Positions 18,130 to 25,938 of a stretch of DNA of 64,000 nucleotides are shown here, one piece after another. Origin of the DNA: Streptomyces sp. NBC_01571 (lineage in GTDB: Bacteria > Actinomycetota > Actinomycetes > Streptomycetales > Streptomycetaceae); contig NZ_JAPEPZ010000001.1 of the NCBI RefSeq assembly GCF_026339875.1, forward strand, positions 9,362,001 to 9,426,000. Direction: 5' to 3'. Both the position numbers and the translations under genes were made by a program. How positions within the stretch are numbered: the first letter of the stretch is position 1; every line of letters starts with the position of its first letter. Under the pieces are notes generated by a model. The model did not search any database. It saw only the letters and a program-made list of their open reading frames with translations, and was not told where the DNA came from.

Positions 18130-18229
18130 ATCACGGGGAAACAGTCGTGGGAGCCGGAGACGTGGCCTCGTGTCCGGTGGACGGTGTGCCGCCCATGGCT
18201 TTGTGGATGACCTACGGAAGGTGCGACCA

Positions 18230-18700
18230 GTGTCGGACAAGGATGCGGCGAACGTTCACGACCACGGGCACGGCGGACACGGACACGGGAACGGCGAGGA
18301 CGGGCCGAGCTGGACGCGGGCGGCGAGGATGCTGCAGGACGCGTCACCGATCACCGTCCCCGAAGGTGCCTCGGCGATGACGATCCACGTCGAATGGGAG
18401 CCCGGCGACCCGGGAACCCCTCCGCACCGCCACTCGGGCCCGGCGTTCGGGTACGTCATCGAGGGGGCGGTCCGCTTCGAGCTCGAAGGTGAGCCCGAGC
18501 GCGTCATCGAAGCCGGCGGTACGTTCTGGGAGCCGGGCGGCGACGCCATCCACTACCAGGACGGCAACGCGCTGGCCGACGCCGGCACCCGCTTCGTGGT
18601 GACCATGCTGTGCGCGCCGGGCAGGCCCATGCTCGAACTGGTCGACGAGGAAGAGCTCGCCCAGCGCGCCCACCTGCGGGCCCCCCGCCCCACTGCCTGA
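18230..18700 (+). CDS. cupin domain protein with His-rich N-terminus
   Basis: This 156-residue protein has a His/Gly-rich start (HDHGHGGHGHG, a likely metal-binding tail) and one cupin barrel: PHRHSGPAFGYVIEGAVRFELEGE and GDAIHYQDGNA give the two cupin motifs with metal-ligand histidines. Possible roles are dioxygenase, isomerase or small-molecule sensing. GTG 18230 has GGAAGGTGCGACCA before it. An ECF41-type promoter lies upstream, and the DUF5134 gene 63 bp downstream is probably co-transcribed. Confidence 0.8.
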   Translation: MSDKDAANVHDHGHGGHGHGNGEDGPSWTRAARMLQDASPITVPEGASAMTIHVEWEPGDPGTPPHRHSGPAFGYVIEGAVRFELEGEPERVIEAGGTFWEPGGDAIHYQDGNALADAGTRFVVTMLCAPGRPMLELVDEEELAQRAHLRAPRPTA

Positions 18701-18763
18701 CCCCGCGCCCCACTCACGCGCTCTCTGATGGAACCGTCCGCTCGTGGGAGGGCGCGGCAAGGC

Positions 18764-19378
18764 ATGAGTGCCTCCGATGCCATCTACTGCATGCTGACAC
18801 CGCTCTTCGTGGCCGCGGCCGTCCACGGGCTGCGGCACGATGTCCTGTCACGGCGTTCGGGGTGGCGCAGCCGCGTCGACCGTCTTCTGCACACCGCCAT
18901 GGCCCTGGTCATGGCGGTGATGCCGTGGTTTGACCTGGGCCGCGGGTTGCCCGAAGGGGCGCAGACGGCCTTCTTCGCCGCCGCCGCGCTGTGGTACCCG
19001 TTGACCGCGGTGAGCGGCCGCCAGGAGTCCGAGCCGGCCGCAGCCGCCACGCGGCTTCCGTACGCGGTCGGCATGGCCGCGATGGGCTGGATGACCCGTC
19101 CCGGGGCGGCCGAGCCGCACGAGGCCCTGGGCGGAGCGCCGGTGCCGGCGCATCACTCGGCGCACCCCGTAGGGCAGATGAAGGGCGACGAGACGGTCAC
19201 CGCAGTACTCGCTCTGTATCTCCTCACCCATGCGCTGAGGTTGCTGACCCGGGACATGCCCACACTGCGCGCAGCCGGGAGCAGCGACATCTCCACCGAC
19301 AGGGAGCTGTACGGCCGCTTCTGGGAAGGAACGACGGCCCTCGGGACGGCCGTCATGCTGCTGCTCATGGTCCACTGA
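18764..19378 (+). CDS. DUF5134 family integral membrane protein
   Basis: This 204-residue protein has about five membrane helices (MLTPLFVAAAVHGL, LHTAMALVMAVMPWF, AFFAAAALWYPLTAV, TAVLALYLLTHALRLL, GTTALGTAVMLLLMVH) and a central His-rich loop (PAHHSAHP). This matches the actinobacterial DUF5134 family of unknown function. ATG 18764 has GGGAGGG upstream. It follows the cupin gene closely and converges with sigJ, so it may share the ECF41 transcript. The His-rich loop could bind copper or another metal. Confidence 0.75.
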   Translation: MSASDAIYCMLTPLFVAAAVHGLRHDVLSRRSGWRSRVDRLLHTAMALVMAVMPWFDLGRGLPEGAQTAFFAAAALWYPLTAVSGRQESEPAAAATRLPYAVGMAAMGWMTRPGAAEPHEALGGAPVPAHHSAHPVGQMKGDETVTAVLALYLLTHALRLLTRDMPTLRAAGSSDISTDRELYGRFWEGTTALGTAVMLLLMVH

Positions 19379-19441
19379 CCGTCGCGGCCCGAGGGCTGGT
19401 TCCGTCGCCACTCACGGGCGCGACTGCCCGCACGCGGACCC

Positions 19442-20338
19442 TCACTGGCCCAGAGACGCCGCGTAGGGGCCGAGTTTGTCGGGGTTCATGACCCACATGA
19501 TGCGTTCGATGCCATGTTCCGAGGCGTCCACGGAGAGCAGGACGACGGGGTTTCCGTGGGAGGAGACGAGGACGGCAGGGCTGCCGTTGCTCTCGACCCA
19601 GCGGATGTCCGTCCCGGGCCAGAACCGCGGGGCGAAGGCGACGAGGTATTTGCTGACGTGGGGGCGGCCGACGACCGGGATCTTGGAGGCCCCGCGGATG
19701 CCTCCGCCGTCGGCGTAGCTGACCACGTCGGCGCTGAGTACTTCCTCGAGCGCCGAGAGGCTGCCGGTCTGTGCCGCGACGAGGAAGACCTCCAGCAGCC
19801 TGCGGTGGGCGTCGGGACTGACGGGCTCCTTGCGTTCCGCGGAGAGGTGTTTGCGGGCGCGGCTGACCAGTTGTCGCGTGTTGGCCTCGCTGGTCTCGAG
19901 GATGTCGGCGATCTGTCCGTACGGGTAGGCGAAGGCTTCCCGCAGGACGTAGGCGGCCCGTTCCACCGGGTTCAGTTTCTCCAGGAGGAAGAGGACGGCC
20001 AGGTCGAGTGCCTCGGCCCGTTCCGCGCCCAGTTGGGGGTCGAGGCTGGTGTCTACCGGTTCCGGCAGCCAGGGCCCGATGTACGTCTCACGCCGTACCC
20101 TGGCGGACTGCGCGAGGTTGATGGCCAGGCGGGCGGTGACCGTGGCCAGGAAGGCCGCCGGCTCGCGGATGTCGGTGCGGTCGGTGCTCTGCCACCGCAG
20201 CCAGGCCTCCTGCACGATGTCCTCGGCCTCCACGGCGCTGCCGAGCACGCGGTACGCGATCCCGAAGAGCTGGGGACGGGCCGCGACGAAATCCCTCGTC
20301 GCCCGGTCGAGGGAGTCTGCGTCATCCCCGGCGTGCAT
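19442..20338 (-). CDS. sigJ: ECF41 RNA polymerase sigma factor, SigJ family
   Basis: This 298-residue protein has sigma regions 2 and 4 (about 15-80 and 112-165) and a fused SnoaL-like C-terminal domain. The linker has WLPEP (90-94), the domain has DGGG (210-213), and the end carries NPDKL (285-289). These are the signatures of group ECF41, where the fused domain replaces an anti-sigma factor. Start 20338 follows GGAGGTCACCT. Eight matching promoters surround it, but none is seen before sigJ itself. Its own upstream has a CGGACAAaaaTTGTCCG palindrome and a GGGGGCC/GGCCCCC hairpin (20405-20424), suggesting separate control. Confidence 0.95.
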   Translation of the reverse strand: MHAGDDADSLDRATRDFVAARPQLFGIAYRVLGSAVEAEDIVQEAWLRWQSTDRTDIREPAAFLATVTARLAINLAQSARVRRETYIGPWLPEPVDTSLDPQLGAERAEALDLAVLFLLEKLNPVERAAYVLREAFAYPYGQIADILETSEANTRQLVSRARKHLSAERKEPVSPDAHRRLLEVFLVAAQTGSLSALEEVLSADVVSYADGGGIRGASKIPVVGRPHVSKYLVAFAPRFWPGTDIRWVESNGSPAVLVSSHGNPVVLLSVDASEHGIERIMWVMNPDKLGPYAASLGQ

Positions 20339-20381
20339 AGGTGACCTCCAGTTCACGACTGCCACGGCGCAAATATTCTCA

Positions 20382-20398
20382 CGGACAAAAATTGTCCG
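20382..20398. promoter_or_regulatory. palindromic operator upstream of sigJ
   Basis: CGGACAA and TTGTCCG are perfect 7-bp arms 3 bp apart, 44 bp before the sigJ start, in an AT-rich patch. The site may overlap the sigJ promoter (GAATAT-like -10 on the minus strand just downstream). The binding protein is unknown. Confidence 0.5.
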
Positions 20399-20526
20399 AG
20401 TAAGGGGGGCCTCTTCCGGCCCCCGACGCCCACTCGGGTCGTCGCCGCCCCTGGCGAGGCGAGCCAGCTGATGCTCCCGCTCACAGCCACCGAAAAGGTG
20501 CAGATCGCCACCGATCTGAACGGGGC

Positions 20527-20553
20527 TGTCACAGATCGGGCGGCGGTCCTGTC
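20527..20553 (+). promoter_or_regulatory. ECF41-type promoter (ferritin-like gene)
   Basis: TGTCACA (20527-20533), 16 nt beginning GATC, then TGTC (20550-20553) followed by AT. It lies 235 bp before the ferritin-like GTG; the remnant start at 20606 is closer. Confidence 0.75.
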
Positions 20554-20605
20554 ATAGCTGAGGATCTGACAGTGACGGGTGTCCCGGCAGGCGGGGGGAG
20601 GCGTC

Positions 20606-20722
20606 GTGAAGATCGCGGTCAGCGGGCGGTACCGACCATCCCGACCGACGAGCTCGCCGCACCCTTCGGCCGTACGAGCCGTCCTGCCGGCGCCGACCGG
20701 AGACACCCCGCTGTCCCGGTGA
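20606..20722 (+). pseudogene. possible decayed 5' end of an NmrA-like reductase gene
   Basis: GTG at 20606, after GGGGGGAGGCGTC, opens VKIAVSGRY. The bases TGAAGATCGCGGT and GGCGGTAC match the start of the reductase gene at 28753. The similarity ends after about 30 nt and the frame stops at 38 codons. Being 50 bp past an ECF41 promoter with a good ribosome site, it looks like the leftover start of a deleted regulon gene. Confidence 0.35.
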
Positions 20723-20788
20723 ACGGCCTGAATCCCGGTCTTCACCACGGTACTTACCCCTCTGGAACAGCCGAAGTGAGAAGAACCT

Positions 20789-21859
20789 GTGCCTCATCCA
20801 GAACAGCCTGACCTCACCGCGACACGTGCACCGGCACCGATAACGACGCTCGAAAGCCTTCGTGAGCACCTGCAATGGGCGATCGAACTGGAACACGCCA
20901 CACTGCCGCCCTACCTCTGCGCCCTCTACTCGCTGGACCCGTCGAGGAACGCTGAGGCGGTTCAGGTGGTGAGCGGTGTCTTCGTCGAGGAGATGATCCA
21001 CCTGGCCCTGGCGGCGAACCTCCTCAACGCGGTCGGCGGTCGACCTCGCCTGGACACGCCGCGGTTGCTGCCCCGCCATCCCCGGCCCCTGCCGCACGGC
21101 GATCGCTCGCTGGAAATGTCACTGGTTCCGTTCGGGCCGGAAGCGCTTGAGATGTTCCTCCGCCTCGAGCAGCCCGCGCGGGCCGGTGCTCCCGCCGAGG
21201 GCGACGACTACGAGACGATCGGGCAGTTCTACGACGCGATCGAGCAAGGACTGCGCCACCTGTGCGCCGAACTCGGCGAGCAGGCGGTCTTCTGCGGCGA
21301 TCCCGCCCGCCAGGCCGTCGCCGGCCCCTTCATGCACACGGGCGGCCGGATGGCCGCGGTCACCGATCTCGACTCGGCCCTGGCGGCACTGACAGAGATC
21401 GTCGAGCAGGGCGAGGGCACGTCCCGCGGCGAGGTCTGGGACGGTGACGAGGACATCTTCCACACCGACCGCGACGAAGTCGCCCACTACTACCGGTTCC
21501 AGGAACTCAAGGCGGGCCGTCGCTACCAGCGGGGTGACACGCCGCGGTCCGGACCCACGGGTGAAGCAGTCGTGGTCGATCCCGAGGGTGTCTACCCGAT
21601 GCGCCCCAATCCGCGGATGGCGGATCACCCTCTGGGCAGCCCGATCCGTACTGCCCAAGAACAGTTCAACAAGACGTACTGCGTGCTGCTCCAGCAACTG
21701 GACCAGGCGTTCAACGGCAGCCCCAAGATGCTGGGGGCCGCGACCGGCACGATGTACGCGCTCAAGGCACAGGCGCAGAACCTGATGCAGACGCCCGACG
21801 GAGACGACACGACAGCCGGTCCGACCTTCGAGTACATCGAACCCGAACTCCGCGGGTGA
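20789..21859 (+). CDS. ferritin-like domain protein (VioB/iminophenylpyruvate dimer synthase type)
   Basis: This 356-residue protein has an N-terminal ferritin-like four-helix domain. LQWAIELEHATLPPYLCALYSL and VVSGVFVEEMIHLALAANLLNAVGG carry the ExxH-type iron ligands of the VioB-type ferritin-like family. The C-terminal half includes EDIFHTDRDEVAHYYRFQEL and FNKTYCVLLQQLDQAF. Family members are found with violacein-type enzymes but most are orphan. No tryptophan-dimer pathway is nearby, so a redox or iron role under SigJ is more likely. GTG 20789 follows GAGAAGAACCT. Confidence 0.8.
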   Translation: MPHPEQPDLTATRAPAPITTLESLREHLQWAIELEHATLPPYLCALYSLDPSRNAEAVQVVSGVFVEEMIHLALAANLLNAVGGRPRLDTPRLLPRHPRPLPHGDRSLEMSLVPFGPEALEMFLRLEQPARAGAPAEGDDYETIGQFYDAIEQGLRHLCAELGEQAVFCGDPARQAVAGPFMHTGGRMAAVTDLDSALAALTEIVEQGEGTSRGEVWDGDEDIFHTDRDEVAHYYRFQELKAGRRYQRGDTPRSGPTGEAVVVDPEGVYPMRPNPRMADHPLGSPIRTAQEQFNKTYCVLLQQLDQAFNGSPKMLGAATGTMYALKAQAQNLMQTPDGDDTTAGPTFEYIEPELRG

Positions 21860-21975
21860 CCGTCGGCGCACGTTGCCGGATGGTCGTGGTCGACGCGGGC
21901 CCGGACCGTACCGGCTGAGCTGATCGCCCGGAGTGGTGGCGGACATACGAGTCCCACTCCGGGCTTGGTACGGGT

Positions 21976-22017
21976 GAGGGGCCCGGCCTGGTGGTGTGTC
22001 ACCGGGCCGGGCCCCTC
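21976..22017. terminator. bidirectional terminator between converging genes
   Basis: GAGGGGCCCGGCC (21976-21988) and GGCCGGGCCCCTC (22005-22017) form a perfect 13-bp stem, with GGT/ACC pairing inside. It sits between the ferritin-like gene and the amidase. Confidence 0.85.
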
Positions 22018-22036
22018 GCCTATGGGGTGCTGGTGG

Positions 22037-23971
22037 TCAGTTTCCGCTGTCTTCCCAGTGGTGGATGGCGGTGGTGGCGGTGGTGTCGTTGGCGTAGACG
22101 AGTGCTACGCGGTGGTTGTACTGGATGGTGTACATCTTCTTGGCGCCGATGACGACGGTTCCGGAGGTGAAGTAGTCGTCGGTGGCGGCGGGGGGCTGGG
22201 TGGCGACGTAGGCCTGGCCCGCGGGGACGGTGTACATGCTGAGGGGGGCCTGGGCGGAGGCGCCGAGGCCGGCGGGGTATTCGGATTTGTCGGGGTAGCT
22301 GGAGCCGTAGACGGCTACGGGGGTGGTGCCTGCGGCCTTGATGATTTTCACGCCGTAGGCGCATCTGGTGTTCTGGCCGTCGGGGTTGTGGAACCAGACC
22401 TTGGCGCCGCTGTACCAGATGGCGGTCCAGTCGTTCTGTACGTCGGCGACGACGAACTGCTGGCCGGTCTGGGCGGTGCTGCCCCAGTCGTTGATCCGGT
22501 TGGTGCCGGGGCCGGTGGGGTGGATGGCCTGGTCGGCGAAGAGGGGGGCGGTGGCGTCGGGGGCGGTGCGCAGGTAGACGAAGTTGGAGGCCTGTGGTGT
22601 GTCGGTGCAGGCGGGGGTGTTGCCGGTGGGGTCGTCGGCGGGGCAGATGTTGACGTTCTGCACGTTGTCGGCGAAGGTCGGGTCGATGGTCACGACCGAG
22701 CCGATGGTGGGCGGGGTGTGCGGTCCGCTGAGGGGGTGGCCGAGCAGGCGCATGAAGTGGTCCCAGTCCCAGCCGTTGCCGGGGTCCCAGTGCATGCCGG
22801 AGACGAGTGAGGAGTTGGGTCCGGCAACGTTGTCATGGCCGATGATGTGCTGCCGGTCCAGGGGTATCCGGAATCGGTCGGCGAGGTAGGTCACGAGGTC
22901 GGCGGTGGCTTCGTACTGGGCTTCGGTGTACCAGGTGGCGCCCTGGGCGGCGTAGCCCTCGTGCTCGATGCCGATGGAGTGCAGGTTGGTGGAGTAGTTC
23001 CCGGCCTGGAAGGCGATGTCCTTGGTGGGCACCATCTGGGTGACCGCGCCGTCTGCGGACCGCATGACGTAGTGGGTGGAGGCGGCGTTCTTGGGGTCGG
23101 CGAGGGTGTTGATGCCGGCCTGGTAGGTGGATTCCAGGTCGTGGATGACGATGGTGTCGATGCGGATGCCGTTGGCGGGCCGGTTGGAGACCTGGCCGCC
23201 GGCCGCGGAGCCGGGCACGAACGTGCAGTCCACGGTGGGCGGGCATTCGGTGTCGGTGGCGGTGGTGGCCGCCGTCTTCAGGTGCAGCTCGTCCACCTGC
23301 GTGTCTGCGGGGTGGATCGAGGGGGTGGCTGTCAGCCGGACTCGCTGGCCGTTGTCGGTGGTGGCGGTGGCGCCTTCGCGGATGGTGTCGAAGACCCGGT
23401 TGGCGAAGCGTGCGGCTGCCTGCTTCTGTGTGGACTGGCTGTAGCGGGCCACGGCGCCGTACCACTGGGCGGCGTCCGGTGGTGTGCTGCCGGTCAGGTG
23501 TTTCTGGTACGAGGCGAGGAGTGCGGCGCCGCCGCGGATGTTCGCGGCGGGGTCCTTGCGGAGGGTGTCGGCGGGCAGGCCGGTGAGTTTCGCGGCGGCC
23601 TGCAGGGTGTGCAGGGCGGGGTTCGCGGCGAGGGTGGTGAGGTCGCTGCGGCCGGTGGCGCCGGCGTCGCCGGCGGCCATCATGGCGGGGGTGACGTCGG
23701 TGAGGTGCAGGGGTCCGAAGCCGCCGTCGGTGCTGGGCAGTTCGCCGTGCGACTGCCAGCCGGACTCCTGGTAGGCGAGGCCGAGCAGGACGTTGAGGGG
23801 GATGTGGTACTGCGTGGCGGCGGCGGCGAAGTCCTGCTGCCGGGTGGTGTGGGCCGGATCGGCCGGGGTGTCGGCAAGTGCGGTGAAGGGGAGGGTGGCC
23901 AGGCCGGCTGCGGCCAGTGTGCCGGCGGCGATCACGGCCGAGACCCGCAGCCGCTTCTTCCTCTGATGCAA
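22037..23971 (-). CDS. secreted N-acetylmuramoyl-L-alanine amidase with N-terminal lysozyme-like domain
   Basis: This 644-residue exported cell-wall hydrolase has a signal peptide (cleavage near TALA-33) and a lysozyme/SLT-like region (about 45-190, VLLGLAYQESGWQSHGELPS). An Amidase_2/PGRP domain follows (about 270-420, TIVIHDLES, IGIEHEGY, HIIGHDNVAGPNS with metal-binding histidines). The last 200 residues are beta-rich and SH3-like and may bind wall. It would cut the MurNAc-L-Ala bond, perhaps with glycan cleavage. TTG start at 23971 with AAGGAAC upstream. An ECF41-type promoter (24080-24106) points at it. GC is very high and codon use repetitive (GTGGCG runs). Confidence 0.85.
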   Translation of the reverse strand: MHQRKKRLRVSAVIAAGTLAAAGLATLPFTALADTPADPAHTTRQQDFAAAATQYHIPLNVLLGLAYQESGWQSHGELPSTDGGFGPLHLTDVTPAMMAAGDAGATGRSDLTTLAANPALHTLQAAAKLTGLPADTLRKDPAANIRGGAALLASYQKHLTGSTPPDAAQWYGAVARYSQSTQKQAAARFANRVFDTIREGATATTDNGQRVRLTATPSIHPADTQVDELHLKTAATTATDTECPPTVDCTFVPGSAAGGQVSNRPANGIRIDTIVIHDLESTYQAGINTLADPKNAASTHYVMRSADGAVTQMVPTKDIAFQAGNYSTNLHSIGIEHEGYAAQGATWYTEAQYEATADLVTYLADRFRIPLDRQHIIGHDNVAGPNSSLVSGMHWDPGNGWDWDHFMRLLGHPLSGPHTPPTIGSVVTIDPTFADNVQNVNICPADDPTGNTPACTDTPQASNFVYLRTAPDATAPLFADQAIHPTGPGTNRINDWGSTAQTGQQFVVADVQNDWTAIWYSGAKVWFHNPDGQNTRCAYGVKIIKAAGTTPVAVYGSSYPDKSEYPAGLGASAQAPLSMYTVPAGQAYVATQPPAATDDYFTSGTVVIGAKKMYTIQYNHRVALVYANDTTATTAIHHWEDSGN

Positions 23972-24079
23972 GATGCTGTTCCTTACGGAAATCCGGTATG
24001 AAAGGTCGTCAAGTACCCTACGGTCGGGCGCTCGAGCAGGACAACGGATGTCACGGCCTCGAAGCGCCGACCACCGTAT

Positions 24080-24106
24080 GACCGGCGAACCGGGCCAGTT
24101 GTGACA
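24080..24106 (-). promoter_or_regulatory. ECF41-type promoter (amidase gene)
   Basis: On the minus strand TGTCACA (24106-24100), 16 nt, then GGTC (24083-24080) followed by AT. It lies about 110 bp before the amidase start. Confidence 0.7.
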
Positions 24107-24354
24107 TCGGGCGGCTGTCTGCTCTGGACGTCACCCCGCCCGGCGGAGACGGTGCGGAGTCATCCCCCAGGTTGTCCGGTAGTCCGCGTTCTCGGGCCCC
24201 CGACGGCGGCGACATGCGAATATGGCCCGGCAGCGGCCCGAACAACGGGCATGCTGTGTGGATTTATCGCGGGCATGTCCTCTGCGACAGCGGCGTGCAC
24301 GAGCAGTGTGAGTGCGACCACGGCAGCAGCATCGTTCGGGGGGTTCGACTGGTA

Positions 24355-24846
24355 GTGGACACGGCATCGAATCCCTGGCAGGGGCACGACTTCGTGGTGC
24401 TCAGCGCCGTTCTGCTGGCCGGGGCAGCGACCTTGACGGCCGCCACCGTCTACCTCTGTTCACGGTGCACGCGGCAGGCCCGCCGGCGGCGCACCCCGAC
24501 GGCCGTATGGCGGGACGCGTCCCTGACGACCGTCACCGTGGCGCTGGCCCTCTACGTCTGGGGATGCCTCCACGTCCTCTTCCTCGAAGACCAGGAACAG
24601 GCGGAGGCGTGCGAGCGGGCGCGCCCCGCAGGAGTACCTAACCTGATCGGCCGCAGGGGTGACTTCATTCCCCTTCGCCTCGTGTGCGAGGCATCGAACG
24701 GCCACGACTACTCCGTCGTGATCCCCCGCTACATCAACCCGGCCATCGCCGTCCTGCTGCTGCTCTCACTCGCCTGCGCCCTTGTCTCCGCCCGTCTCCA
24801 CCACAAACGGCGCACGGCAACCCGGCCGGAGAGCTCGACCTGTTGA
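24355..24846 (+). CDS. hypothetical integral membrane protein
   Basis: This 163-residue protein has three membrane helices: VVLSAVLLAGAATLTAATVYL, SLTTVTVALALYVWGCLHVLF and INPAIAVLLLLSLACALVSA. A roughly 50-residue loop before the last helix has two cysteines (EACERARP, LRLVCEA). GTG 24355 is chosen because the open frame upstream to 24172 is not protein-like; the start is uncertain and lacks a clear SD. I recognise no family. It ends 114 bp before an ECF41 promoter that serves the next gene. Confidence 0.6.
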   Translation: MDTASNPWQGHDFVVLSAVLLAGAATLTAATVYLCSRCTRQARRRRTPTAVWRDASLTTVTVALALYVWGCLHVLFLEDQEQAEACERARPAGVPNLIGRRGDFIPLRLVCEASNGHDYSVVIPRYINPAIAVLLLLSLACALVSARLHHKRRTATRPESSTC

Positions 24847-24959
24847 GCCCCCCGCGACGTCGCCATGGCCGGCGGACGCGTGGGTGGGTGGGCGGTGTCC
24901 GGCGTCAGACACCGCCACCGTGATCGGTCGGCCTTTGCCGCGATCGTCGATGTGACGGC

Positions 24960-24986
24960 TGTCACAGATCGGCGTGCCACCCAGTC
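24960..24986 (+). promoter_or_regulatory. ECF41-type promoter (unknown gene at 25096)
   Basis: TGTCACA (24960-24966), 16 nt beginning GATC, then AGTC (24983-24986) followed by AT. It lies about 110 bp before the ATG at 25096. Confidence 0.75.
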
Positions 24987-25095
24987 ATTGAGGTATACGC
25001 AGAAAAATCAGTCAGCCCGATGTGCTACCGCAGCTTGGACTGAACGCCGTGGCACCCCGGTGCCGCGCGAACCCGAGGACGGGAGGCGAGACGCC

Positions 25096-25491
25096 ATGTT
25101 GCTCGAGGCGGACACATGCATCTGCCGAGGTGCGTACGAGACCGTTTCCTCGTCGGAGCATCCACAGGACGCCGACGGCTCCTTCTCCGATCCGGGGTTC
25201 TCCGTCCACAGCCCGGCTGCCGAAGAGTGGGCTCCGCCACCTCCCCCTGAGATGTGGCTGGTGGGTCTTGAGACGCGCACCACGGACGGGCTGCCCGTCT
25301 GGCGGTACTACGTCGTGGATCACGCCCTCGATTCCTGCCAGGCGTCTCACGCGGCGCTTGAGCGCGCCGACAGCGCTCCGGAGAGGGCTGGTTGGGGACA
25401 GGCCGGCGTCGTCGGCCGGATCGAGCGCATCGAAGTGCAGCAGATACTGCAGGACGTGCTCGGGAAGGTCACGCTGGGGCGGCGGTCCTGA
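25096..25491 (+). CDS. hypothetical protein under an ECF41-type promoter
   Basis: This 131-residue soluble protein (MLLEADTCIC...) has a Pro-rich WAPPPPPEMWLVG and a RTTDGLPVWRYYVVDHALDSCQ segment. The C-terminus is helical (RIEVQQILQDVLGKVTLG). I recognise no domain. ATG 25096 has GGGAGGCGAGACGCC upstream, and a 17-bp stem-loop begins 7 nt after the stop, so this is a compact single-gene unit. The promoter makes it a candidate SigJ regulon member of unknown function. Confidence 0.65.
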   Translation: MLLEADTCICRGAYETVSSSEHPQDADGSFSDPGFSVHSPAAEEWAPPPPPEMWLVGLETRTTDGLPVWRYYVVDHALDSCQASHAALERADSAPERAGWGQAGVVGRIERIEVQQILQDVLGKVTLGRRS

Positions 25492-25498
25492 ACGCCTC

Positions 25499-25546
25499 GG
25501 AGACACCCTCCTCCGCGAAGACGTGCTGTCGGAGGAGGGTGTCTCC
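25499..25546 (+). terminator. strong terminator hairpin
   Basis: GGAGACACCCTCCTCCG and CGGAGGAGGGTGTCTCC are perfect 17-bp arms around a 14-nt loop, 7 nt after the stop at 25491. Confidence 0.85.
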
Positions 25547-25910
25547 GGAATCCACGGAGAGCCCTCGGACCGGTGGTGCTCAACCATGTGCCACCCGGAT
25601 GACCTGATCCGTGGCACCGATGTCCTGCACGCACCGGGTCGGCGCCGGTGTCGCCCTGCATGATGGGAGGAGAGCCGGTCGGAGGGGGTTTCCACCGGGG
25701 CCGGGCCGGCCTCGCGGACGGCGTACACCGGTTCCGCTCTGCCCGGCCACGCGCAGGGGAGGGCTTACGAGCGGCAGAGCGGCGGAGCGGAGGCGGGAAT
25801 CACGCGGTGCGCCGTCGCGGAACCTGCACGGCACATGACGCCGTGACCGCATGGTCACACCCGGAACAGGTCACTGCTCCTCGGAACTGTCCGTGTCCGG
25901 AACGACCCGC
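25547..25910. other. gap without a supported gene
   Basis: Between two converging transcripts I see no start signals or protein-like frames. Confidence 0.5.
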
Positions 25911-25938
25911 GGGTCATGGGTCATGGGTCACGGGTCAC
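25911..25938. repeat. four 7-bp tandem repeats
   Basis: GGGTCAT twice then GGGTCAC twice, end to end, touching the stop codon of the converging fusion gene. They are too short and too few to be a CRISPR. Confidence 0.6.

Noticed and set aside
25911..25938. GGGTCAT/GGGTCAC repeats as a CRISPR
   Set aside because: Units are 7 bp with no spacers.
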